Source: M30B80 sp965656935
GTDB lineage: Bacteria > Pseudomonadota > Alphaproteobacteria > Rhodobacterales > Rhodobacteraceae
Assembly: GCA_965656935.1 (NCBI GenBank)
Contig: CBFHMG010000007.1
Span: 1-64,000, forward strand
Reading direction: 5' to 3'
DNA length: 64,000 bases
Below are positions 17,832-25,074 of the stretch, piece after piece. Positions within the stretch are counted from its first letter, which is position 1; every line of letters starts with the position of its first letter. A model generated the notes under the pieces. The model was given only the letters and a program-made list of their open reading frames with translations, was not told where the DNA came from and searched no databases. The translations under genes were made by a program, and so were the position numbers.

Positions 17832-18338
17832 ATGATCACGCCCCTGCCCCATGAAAAAGGCTTCCATGTCTCTTGGGATCAAATCCATCGCGATGCCCGC
17901 GCTTTGGCGTGGCGGCTTGATAAACGGGGGCCTGAGGAAGATGGCGCATGGCGCGCGGTTGTTGCGATCACGCGGGGCGGAATGGCCCCTGCGATGATCA
18001 TCGCGCGCGAGCTGGATATTCGCACCGTCGATACGATCAGCGTGAAATCCTATGATCATCAGAACCAATCCGAGGCGGTCGTGCTCAATAAACCCGATCC
18101 CGACTTGATGGGCGATGGGTCAGGCATTTTGGTGATTGATGATCTGGTCGATAGCGGCAAAACCCTCGAGATCGTGCGCGCGCTCTACCCCAAGGCACAT
18201 TTCGCCACCGTCTATGCCAAACCCAAAGGCGAGCCGATGGTCGATACTTTCATCACAGGCGTCAGCCAAGATACGTGGATTTTCTTTCCATGGGATATGG
18301 CCCTGCAATATGTCGAGCCCTATCGCGGCAAGGACTGA
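17832..18338 (+). CDS. gpt: Xanthine-guanine phosphoribosyltransferase
   Basis: Purine salvage enzyme converting xanthine and guanine to their nucleotides with PRPP. It has 168 residues. The PRPP-binding motif ILVIDDLVDSGKT (about residues 95-107), the AITRGGMAPAMIIARELDI segment and the C-terminal FFPWDM are those of bacterial Gpt. It is 5 nt downstream of fabI and probably in one transcript. It converges on aroB with 22 nt between stop codons. Confidence 0.95.
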   Translation: MITPLPHEKGFHVSWDQIHRDARALAWRLDKRGPEEDGAWRAVVAITRGGMAPAMIIARELDIRTVDTISVKSYDHQNQSEAVVLNKPDPDLMGDGSGILVIDDLVDSGKTLEIVRALYPKAHFATVYAKPKGEPMVDTFITGVSQDTWIFFPWDMALQYVEPYRGKD

Positions 18339-18347
18339 CCCGCCCCC

Positions 18348-18371
18348 AAGGGCGCTAGCGCTAGCGCCCTT
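18348..18371. terminator. 24-bp perfect palindrome between convergent gpt and aroB
   Basis: AAGGGCGCTAGC is followed directly by its reverse complement, and the stop codon of aroB lies inside the palindrome. It could fold on both transcripts and separate convergent transcription. No T tract follows on either side, so it may work as an mRNA-end hairpin or with Rho. Confidence 0.5.
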
Positions 18372-19479
18372 CCAGCGCTTCGGCCAAGACATCCAACACG
18401 ATATCACGCGGCACATCCGAGGTGACAAAGGCCTCACCAATGCCGCGCGCCATGATGAAACGCAGCTTGCCGTCTTGCACTTTTTTATCCTGACCCATCA
18501 ACTCTAACAGGCCATTGGCGTCAGGCAATTCCCCTGCAATATCAGATATATCCCGCTTCATCTTCATGTCAGATAGATGCGCGCGCACGCGGCTTGGATC
18601 CTCTTGTGAACACAGCCCCATCCGCGCCGAGACCTCAAACGCCAAGGCGCAGCCAATGGCCACCCCTTCACCATGCAACAGCCTGTCGGAATAGCCCGTC
18701 GCGGCCTCAAGCGCATGACAAAACGTATGCCCCAGATTGAGCAAAGCACGGTCGCCCTGCTCGGTCTCATCCCTGACCACGATATCGGCTTTCATTTGCA
18801 CCGAATGGCGCACGGCCTCGGCCCGCAAGGCGGGATCGCCCGCCGCCAAAGCGGGGCCATTGGCCTCTAGCCAGTCAAAGAACCCCGCATCGCCAAGCAG
18901 CCCGTATTTCGCCACTTCGCCATAGCCTGCCAGAAAATCCCGCGCGCTCAGCGTGCCGAGCAGATCAATATCGGCCAGAACCAGCGAGGGTTGGTGAAAG
19001 GCGCCAACAAGGTTTTTACCATGCTGGGTATTGATGCCCGTCTTGCCCCCGACCGAGCTGTCGACCTGCGCCAAAAGCGAGGTGGGCATCTGCACAAAGC
19101 GCACGCCGCGGCGCATAATCGCGGCCGCGAACCCCACCAGATCACCAATAACACCGCCCCCGAAAGCGATGACAATATCGCGCCGCTCGACCTTTTCGCT
19201 GAGCAACCATTCGACAACCCGCGTCAGGTTTTCCCAGTTTTTCGTGCCCTCACCCGGCTTGAGGATCAGCGCCTCAGAGGTGATGCCTTCCGCGCCCAAA
19301 CCCGCCTTCACAGCATCCAGATGAAGCCCCGCGACCGTCTCCTCAGAGATGATCCAGACCTTGTTGCGTACCAGAAGCGGCGCAATCTCGGCGCCCGCGC
19401 GCGCAGTCAGACCTTGCGCAATCCGCACATCATAGGCGCGATCCCCCAAAGGAACATGGACCGTGAATTCATTCAGCAT
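18361..19479 (-). CDS. aroB: 3-dehydroquinate synthase
   Basis: Second step of the shikimate pathway, NAD- and metal-dependent. The 372-residue protein has the nucleotide-binding GGGVIGDLVGFAA motif, TSLLAQVDSSVGGKTGIN, and the metal-ligand histidines in LNLGHTFCHALE and LLHGEGVAIG. Its start overlaps the aroK stop by one base (TGATG), so translation is coupled. Confidence 0.97.
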   Translation of the reverse strand: MLNEFTVHVPLGDRAYDVRIAQGLTARAGAEIAPLLVRNKVWIISEETVAGLHLDAVKAGLGAEGITSEALILKPGEGTKNWENLTRVVEWLLSEKVERRDIVIAFGGGVIGDLVGFAAAIMRRGVRFVQMPTSLLAQVDSSVGGKTGINTQHGKNLVGAFHQPSLVLADIDLLGTLSARDFLAGYGEVAKYGLLGDAGFFDWLEANGPALAAGDPALRAEAVRHSVQMKADIVVRDETEQGDRALLNLGHTFCHALEAATGYSDRLLHGEGVAIGCALAFEVSARMGLCSQEDPSRVRAHLSDMKMKRDISDIAGELPDANGLLELMGQDKKVQDGKLRFIMARGIGEAFVTSDVPRDIVLDVLAEALEGR

Positions 19480-20051
19480 CAGCCTGCCTCGTTTATGACG
19501 CCCGCGCGGGCCAGTTCCGCCTCAACCTCATCGGTCGTGCGCTCAATGGACCACGCGCTTTGCACATGCACCCGCATCGGGGCCAATTCATAGGATGGCG
19601 TGCGCGCCATCAATAAATCTGTCAATATTTGCTTGGGGTTAGGCCCGCGCAACAAGGGGCGCGTGGTTTTGTGGCGCACACGGCTCCAGAGCAGGTCCAG
19701 ATCGGCCTCAAGCCAAAGCACGGCTGCTTTCGCGCCAATCATTTCTCGGTTGCGCTCACTCAACCAAGCGCCGCCGCCCGTGGATAGGATGCAAGGCGGG
19801 CCATCCAAAAGCCGCTCGATCACCTTGGCCTCACGGTCGCGGAAAAATTCCTCGCCGAAACGGTCGAAAATCTCGGCAATGGAAAGCTGCGCGCTTTCGA
19901 CGATCTCGGCATCCGAATCTTTCATCGGTGCCCCAAGACGCGCCGATAAAGCGCGCCCAATTGCCGTCTTGCCCGAGCCCGGCATCCCCACCAGAACCAG
20001 CGTTTGCTGCAAAACCTGCCCCGTATGTGCCGCTGTTTCGCGCATATCCAA
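19479..20051 (-). CDS. aroK: Shikimate kinase
   Basis: Phosphorylates shikimate with ATP. P-loop GMPGSGKTAIG near residue 22, the DSDAEIVE substrate/metal motif, REAKVIERLL, and the STGGGAW loop are present. A second methionine two codons in is an equally possible start. The 20-odd residues before the P-loop are slightly longer than in E. coli AroK, as common in alphaproteobacteria. It is first in an aroK-aroB pair. Confidence 0.96.
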   Translation of the reverse strand: MDMRETAAHTGQVLQQTLVLVGMPGSGKTAIGRALSARLGAPMKDSDAEIVESAQLSIAEIFDRFGEEFFRDREAKVIERLLDGPPCILSTGGGAWLSERNREMIGAKAAVLWLEADLDLLWSRVRHKTTRPLLRGPNPKQILTDLLMARTPSYELAPMRVHVQSAWSIERTTDEVEAELARAGVINEAG

Positions 20052-20199
20052 AAAAATTATCCCCGACAGTGGCGAAATTCTGCTCGCAATGCCTTATATT
20101 GAAAACAGAGCGGCGGCAAATGTCGAAAAAAGGGTGTAGAGCCTGTATGGAGTGATCCAAGGCGAAAAGCCCGAGAAATTGAAACTGGCAGAGGCGTAA

Positions 20200-20334
20200 A
20201 TGGGCCGACTTTTGAAATACCTCGCGATCCTCGTTCTGCTGATTGTGGCGGGGCTTTTGGGCTATTCCTATTCAGGGCTGATGGAGCCAACGACCGGTCA
20301 AGTCACCCAATCGGTGACCCTTGATGCGGATTAA
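20200..20334 (+). CDS. Small membrane-anchored protein (44 residues), unknown function
   Basis: Starts MGRLLKYLAILVLLIVAGLL; residues 5-24 form one membrane helix or uncleaved signal anchor, followed by a short hydrophilic tail ending in TLDAD. The last 11 nt overlap the start of the next gene, suggesting coupled translation. A GAGG lies close before the start. It is divergent from aroK and leads a plus-strand run toward xerD. No family was recognised. Confidence 0.6.
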   Translation: MGRLLKYLAILVLLIVAGLLGYSYSGLMEPTTGQVTQSVTLDAD

Positions 20335-21868
20335 GCAGGCATTCTGGCCGCTGGCCTTTCTGGCATGTGGCAGCATGGCAGGCGCGCAGGAGCTTGCCTC
20401 CTCAACCGCGCCTGGGGATTTCGCACCGCCTGCTTGGTTGTCCGACACCGTCACAGCCCCGCATGCCAATGTGGCGACCTCCGCCGCACCGCGCGCCATC
20501 ACCGTGATGCCAATCGGCGCTGTGCGTCTGGATGCCGTGGGGCTTTTGCCACGCTCCATCACGGGGCTGCCCGCCGATCTTTGGACCAATTCCGAGCCCT
20601 CCGCCTTGGCTGATCTGTTCTTGCGCCAACCCGTAGAAGGCCTGCCCGCCATTCAAGCCTTTACCGAGATGCTGGCGCTTGCCGAACTGGACCCGCCCCA
20701 AGATGCAGGGCGCGAGGCCACCCTGTTTCTCAGCCGCATCGATATGCTGCTCAATCGCGGCGCGCTCGAGCAAGCCCGCGAATTGATCGAACGCGCAGGC
20801 CCCACCAACCCCACCGTCTTTCGCCGCTGGTTTGATGTCAGCCTTCTGACAGGCAAGGCCGATCGCGCTTGTGCCGCGATGCGCGCCAATCCCGATATCG
20901 CGCCCACCTATCCGGCCCGCATCTTCTGCCTTGCTCGCTCGGGCGATTGGCCTGCTGCCGCCCTTTCGCTTGGAACGGGCGAGGCCTTGGGCTTTATCAC
21001 CCCGGAAGATGCCGCGCTGATGACGCGCTTCCTTGATCCCGAATTATTCGAGGGCGAACCGCCCCTACCCCCAGAGGCCGAGATGACGCCGCTGCATTAT
21101 GAAATGCGCATCGCCCTTGGCGAACGTCCCTCCTCAACCTCTCTGCCTTTGGCCTTTGCGCAATCCGATATGGCCGATCTGGCGGGCTGGCGCGCGCAGC
21201 TTGATGCGTCTGAACGGCTAATGCGCGCCGGCGCGATTGAGCCTGGCCAATGGCAAAACATCTATCTCAGCCGCGTTCCATCCGCCTCAGGCAGCGTCTG
21301 GGACCGCGTGGATGCCCTGCAAGCCTTTGATATGGCCATGCTCGCACGTGACCCGCAGGCCATCGCAGAAAGCATGCCCGCGGCGGTCGAGGCGATGCGC
21401 AGCGCGAGCTTGCTGGTGCCCTTTGCCACGCTTTATGCCGAAGCCCTCTCGCGCCAGCCGCTGACAGGCGAGGCCGCCGAGCTGGCCCGCAAAATCGCGC
21501 TGCTTGGCCCGAGATATGAGGCGCTGGCCCAAAGCACAGTGCCCCAATCCCCAATCGAGCGCCGTCTCTTCGCCATCGCCACAGGCCGCGCAGCCCCCGC
21601 CCTGCCCGATGATGGCCCGACCGAGGCCGCCGTGGTCGCGGCTTTTGCCGCCATCACCCCGCCTGAGCGCTATGCGCATCTTCTGCAAACAGGCCGCTTG
21701 GGGGAAGCGCTGCTCAGCGCCTCGCTCGTTCTGTCCAGTGAGGGCAGCGATCTCGATGATCTGGCCGATGCCCTGCGCCTGTTCCGCGCTGCAGGTCTCG
21801 AAGATGTGGCCCGCCGTGCCGCCCTGCAATTGCTTCTTCTGAACAGCAGCAGCCAGAGCCGGATATGA
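20324..21868 (+). CDS. Exported helical-repeat protein of unknown function
   Basis: 514 residues from the ATG at 20324 (the TTG directly before is a possible alternative). A signal peptide (about residues 1-21, ending AGA-QE) is followed by a low-complexity proline/alanine-rich linker and then alpha-helical sequence with TPR-like alternation (for example LNRGALEQARELIERAG, and ATGRAAPALP linking to a C-terminal helical part ending in LLLLNSSSQSRI). No catalytic motif was seen. It joins xerD by an ATGA overlap. Probably periplasmic and conserved in relatives; the function is unknown. Confidence 0.8.
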   Translation: MRIKQAFWPLAFLACGSMAGAQELASSTAPGDFAPPAWLSDTVTAPHANVATSAAPRAITVMPIGAVRLDAVGLLPRSITGLPADLWTNSEPSALADLFLRQPVEGLPAIQAFTEMLALAELDPPQDAGREATLFLSRIDMLLNRGALEQARELIERAGPTNPTVFRRWFDVSLLTGKADRACAAMRANPDIAPTYPARIFCLARSGDWPAAALSLGTGEALGFITPEDAALMTRFLDPELFEGEPPLPPEAEMTPLHYEMRIALGERPSSTSLPLAFAQSDMADLAGWRAQLDASERLMRAGAIEPGQWQNIYLSRVPSASGSVWDRVDALQAFDMAMLARDPQAIAESMPAAVEAMRSASLLVPFATLYAEALSRQPLTGEAAELARKIALLGPRYEALAQSTVPQSPIERRLFAIATGRAAPALPDDGPTEAAVVAAFAAITPPERYAHLLQTGRLGEALLSASLVLSSEGSDLDDLADALRLFRAAGLEDVARRAALQLLLLNSSSQSRI

Positions 21869-22794
21869 GCCGCGCTTGGATCAGCCCATTTCTCGAGGCG
21901 CAAGCGGCCGAGTTGAACGCCTCCGAGAACACCCTTCAGGCCTATGGGCGCGACCTGATGGATGTAGATGACTTCCTTACCGCGCGCGGGCAGGATTTCG
22001 CCACCGCCACCCGCGAGGATCTGGAGGCCTATCTGATTGATCTCGATACACGTGGCATGGCCCCTGCCACCCGCGCCAGACGCCTCTCCTCAATCAAGCA
22101 ACTCTACCGCTTCGCCTATGAAGACGGGCTGCGCATGGAAAACCCTGCCCTCAAAATCAAAGGCCCCGCCCGCGCCCGCAGCCTGCCCAAAACCCTCGAC
22201 CATGCCGAGGTGGACCGCCTTCTGGAGGCCTCCAAATCGCATGGCCGCACCACGCCTGACCGCTTGCGCAACCATTGCCTGATGCAACTGCTCTATGCCA
22301 CGGGGATGCGCGTGAGCGAACTGGTCACCCTGCCCGTCTCGGCGGCGCGCGGCGATCCGCAATGGCTTTTGATCCGCGGCAAGGGCGGCAAGGAACGCAT
22401 GGTTCCGCTGTCACCGCCTGCGCGCGAGGCTTTAGGCGATTGGCTCAGCACCCGCGACGCACAGGAAGAAACCGCCCGTATCGAGCGCGGCACCCCGCCC
22501 TCGCGCTTCCTCTTTCCCTCCAATGGCAAAGCAGGCCACCTGACCCGCGTGCGGTTCTTCACCCTGATCAAGGAAATCGCCACCGCCGCTGGCGTCTCGC
22601 CCGAGAAAACCACCCCCCATACCCTGCGCCACGCCTTTGCAACGCATCTTCTGGCAGGCGGCGCAGATCTCAGGGCGATCCAGACCCTTCTGGGACATGC
22701 CGATATCGCCACGACCGAGATTTACACCCATATCCTTGATGAACGCCTGCGCGCACTGGTGCTGGATAAACACCCTCTCGCCCAAAAGGACTGA
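21865..22794 (+). CDS. xerD: Tyrosine recombinase XerD
   Basis: Site-specific recombinase that resolves chromosome dimers at dif with XerC. The N-terminal SAM-like core-binding domain (about 1-90) is followed by the catalytic domain with Arg in ATGMRVSEL, the HTLRHAFATHLL His-Arg pair, GHADIATTEIYTHI with the nucleophilic Tyr. It has 309 residues, the usual size. It has no integrase-type neighbours or att repeats, so it is the housekeeping enzyme, not a mobile element. Start overlaps the previous stop (ATGA). Confidence 0.94.
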   Translation: MSRAWISPFLEAQAAELNASENTLQAYGRDLMDVDDFLTARGQDFATATREDLEAYLIDLDTRGMAPATRARRLSSIKQLYRFAYEDGLRMENPALKIKGPARARSLPKTLDHAEVDRLLEASKSHGRTTPDRLRNHCLMQLLYATGMRVSELVTLPVSAARGDPQWLLIRGKGGKERMVPLSPPAREALGDWLSTRDAQEETARIERGTPPSRFLFPSNGKAGHLTRVRFFTLIKEIATAAGVSPEKTTPHTLRHAFATHLLAGGADLRAIQTLLGHADIATTEIYTHILDERLRALVLDKHPLAQKD

Positions 22795-22805
22795 GCTTTC
22801 GGCTT

Positions 22806-22834
22806 CTTTGTTTCCCAAATACCTCCGCCGGAGG
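22806..22834 (+). repeat. Intergenic repeat element, copy b
   Basis: CTTTGTTTCCCAAATAC is followed by CCTCCGCCGGAGG, a 13-nt palindrome. It shares the CTTTGnTT-AAATAC core with copies a and c and the CCGCCGGAGGCT end with copy d. It lies in the 132-nt gap after xerD, which otherwise holds only more GC-rich sequence. Confidence 0.5.
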
Positions 22835-22926
22835 CTCCCGCAGCCGCACTCCTTGCCACCATTGGGCTTGAAGCGGCCCCGCTTCGCCCCCATAACTCTC
22901 TCATTCCTTGAACAAATGACGAGCCC

Positions 22927-24228
22927 ATGCCCGAAGTACCCCTCCTAGACACCGCTTTCTGGATCACAGCAGGCGCAATCATTGGTCTTCTTGTTCTCTC
23001 AGCCTTCTTTTCAGGCTCCGAAACCGCGCTGACCGCCGCCTCACGGGGCAAATTGCGCTCGCAGGCTGATCGCGGGTCAAAAGGCGCGGAACGCGCGCTC
23101 AAATTGACCGAGGATAACGAGCGCCTGATCGGCTCGGTTCTGCTTGGTAATAACCTCGTCAATATCCTCGCCGCCTCGCTGGCCACAGCCATGTTCACCC
23201 GTGCCTTTGGCGAAAGCGGCGTGGCGTTGGCCACTTTGGTGATGACCCTGCTGGTGCTGATCTTTGCCGAGGTTCTGCCCAAAACCTATGCCATCACCAA
23301 TGCCGAGAAGGCCGCCGCTGCCGTCTCGCCCGTGATCCGCGTTGTCATCTTTGTCTTCGCGCCTGTTGTGGCCACCGTACAGGTCTTTGTGCGCGGCGTG
23401 CTGCGCCTGTTCGGCGTGCAGACCGATACCGATAGCAAAGGCCTTTTTGCCCGCGAGGAAATCGAGGGCGCAATCACCCTTGGCCATTCCGAGGGCGGCG
23501 TTGAAAAAGAGCATCGGGACCGTCTGCTTGGCGCGCTCGACCTGCATGAACGCACGGTTGAGGAAATCATGCTGCATCGCTCCAAGATCGAGATGATCAA
23601 TGCCGATGACGCGCCCGAGGAAATCCTCAGCCAAGCGCTGCAATCGGCCTATACCCGCTTGCCCGTCTATCGCGACGAGACCGAAAACATCATCGGCGTG
23701 ATCCATGCCAAAGACCTTCTGCGCGCGATGGACCGCCTCGCGCGCGGCAAAGATGCGCCCGGAATTGAGGAATTCAAAGTGCTGGATGTGGCGATGAAGC
23801 CCTATTTCGTGCCCGAGACCACCACGCTGGACGACCAGATGCGCCAATTCCTGCGCCGCCACACGCATTTTGCCTTGGTGGTCGATGAATATGGCGCGCT
23901 GCGCGGTTTGATCACCCTTGAGGACATCCTCGAAGAAATCGTGGGCGAGATCACCGATGAATTCGACACCGAAGAAGCCATCAATCTGACCCCTGCCGCC
24001 GATGGCACCTATCTGATCGATGGGGCGATGACGATCCGTGACCTCAACCGCGCCACCGATTGGAACCTGCCCGATGAGGAGGCCAATACCGTCGCGGGGC
24101 TTGTGATCCATGAGGCGCAAACCATCCCGCTGGAGGGTCAGGTCTTTTCCTTCCATGGCTTCCGTTTCGAAGTGGCAAAGCGCGAAAACAACCGCCTGAC
24201 CGAATTGAAGATCCGCAATCTTGGCTAA
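22927..24228 (+). CDS. HlyC/CorC family (CNNM-type) membrane protein with CBS domains
   Basis: 433 residues: three to four membrane helices in an N-terminal DUF21 domain (about 10-185, with SGSETALTAASRGKL), a CBS pair (about 205-335, including MLHRSKIEMI and LPVYRDETENIIGVIHAKDLL), and a C-terminal CorC_HlyC domain (about 350-430). Members are linked to magnesium or cobalt efflux or resistance, though substrates are often unproven. Despite the old haemolysin label, a haemolytic role is not indicated. The last bases overlap the next gene. Confidence 0.9.
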   Translation: MPEVPLLDTAFWITAGAIIGLLVLSAFFSGSETALTAASRGKLRSQADRGSKGAERALKLTEDNERLIGSVLLGNNLVNILAASLATAMFTRAFGESGVALATLVMTLLVLIFAEVLPKTYAITNAEKAAAAVSPVIRVVIFVFAPVVATVQVFVRGVLRLFGVQTDTDSKGLFAREEIEGAITLGHSEGGVEKEHRDRLLGALDLHERTVEEIMLHRSKIEMINADDAPEEILSQALQSAYTRLPVYRDETENIIGVIHAKDLLRAMDRLARGKDAPGIEEFKVLDVAMKPYFVPETTTLDDQMRQFLRRHTHFALVVDEYGALRGLITLEDILEEIVGEITDEFDTEEAINLTPAADGTYLIDGAMTIRDLNRATDWNLPDEEANTVAGLVIHEAQTIPLEGQVFSFHGFRFEVAKRENNRLTELKIRNLG

Positions 24229-24823
24229 GCGCAGCCCCACCACCTCCGCCCCGACAATCCTGCTTTTGGCCGCGGGCCGCTCCACGCGGATGCGCGGCGC
24301 TGATAAATTGTTGGAAATCGTTGATTTACAACCTCTTATCCGCCTGATGGCGGTGCGCTGTGTCAAGGCAGGCCCGACCCGCGTGGTGCTCGGCCCCGAT
24401 CAGGCAGCCCGTCGCACAGCGCTTGAAGATCTATCGCTCGAAATCGTTGAAGCCCCTCTAGGCGCGGGAATGGCCGCCTCCTTCAAAGCGGGTGTCGAGG
24501 GGCTCACAGGGCCCGTTCTGGTGGTTCTGGCCGATATGCCCGAGGTCACGGCCTATGATCTGCATGTGCTTCTGGCGCTGTCGGAACAGGCCCCCAATGC
24601 GATCCTGCAGGCGGCCACCAAGGATGGCATTGCGGGCCACCCTGTGTTGTTCCCCGCCGATCTGCTGCCTGATCTGGGCCAGCTCAAAGGCGATGACGGG
24701 GCCAAGCAGATCCTGACGCGCGAGGCCGCGCGGCTGCATCTGGTTCCCCTTCAAGGCAAACGCGCGATCACCGATCTGGACACGCCCGAAGATTGGGATC
24801 AATGGCGCGCCGCAAGGCACTGA
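24221..24823 (+). CDS. MobA-like NTP transferase (MocA/MobA superfamily)
   Basis: 200 residues from a TTG start at 24221, which overlaps the CorC-type gene by 8 nt; no ATG lies before the conserved motif. The nucleotide-binding loop LLLAAGRSTRMRGADKLL (about 13-30), VVLADMPEVTAYDL (metal-binding Asp) and GIAGHPVLFPADLL match the molybdenum cofactor nucleotidyltransferase group (MocA type). It could make a molybdopterin dinucleotide or act on another NTP substrate; no molybdoenzyme is nearby. A good terminator follows. Confidence 0.82.
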   Translation: MAKRSPTTSAPTILLLAAGRSTRMRGADKLLEIVDLQPLIRLMAVRCVKAGPTRVVLGPDQAARRTALEDLSLEIVEAPLGAGMAASFKAGVEGLTGPVLVVLADMPEVTAYDLHVLLALSEQAPNAILQAATKDGIAGHPVLFPADLLPDLGQLKGDDGAKQILTREAARLHLVPLQGKRAITDLDTPEDWDQWRAARH

Positions 24824-24876
24824 TTTCATATCATTATATTGAAATGTCTTCCCGAAAAACCATTCGGTAAAACGCA

Positions 24877-24910
24877 GATAGGGACGGCCTACCCCTAGGC
24901 CATCCCTATC
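24877..24910. repeat. GC-rich hairpin downstream of the MobA-like gene
   Basis: GATAGGGACGGCC pairs with GGCCATCCCTATC with one internal mismatch and an 8-nt loop. No T tract follows on either strand. It may protect the mRNA end ahead of the terminator. Confidence 0.5.
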
Positions 24911-24945
24911 CTCCGAGCTGCAAGGGAGGTATCCCCCTCGCGCCA

Positions 24946-24974
24946 CAGTGCCCCCATGGGTACTGTTATTTTTT
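24946..24974 (+). terminator. Intrinsic terminator after the MobA-like gene
   Basis: CAGTGCCC pairs with GGGTACTG (one G-T pair) across a CCAT loop, directly followed by TTATTTTTT. It lies about 120 nt after the stop codon and ends the xerD-region transcript. Confidence 0.8.
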
Positions 24975-25007
24975 GAGCATTTCGCGTTTCACAAGTTGCC
25001 GTGATCA

Positions 25008-25052
25008 CCACCTAACGCGTTGAAACCAATGATTTCAGGCAGCGTTAGGTGG
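25008..25052. repeat. 11-bp inverted repeat after the cadherin/RTX/Hint gene
   Basis: CCACCTAACGC and GCGTTAGGTGG are exact reverse complements 23 nt apart, and the loop contains a second small inverted pair (TGAAA/TTTCA). It is 22 nt past the stop of the Hint-domain gene on the minus strand. No T run follows, so it is either a Rho-dependent or mRNA-stabilising hairpin, or an unrelated binding or insertion site. Confidence 0.6.
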
Positions 25053-25074
25053 CTTAAGCTTCACGCGAAGCGCC

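Noticed and set aside
21865..22794. XerD-like gene taken as a mobile-element integrase.
   Set aside because: Length and motifs are those of housekeeping XerD; no att repeats, tRNA junction or phage genes nearby.
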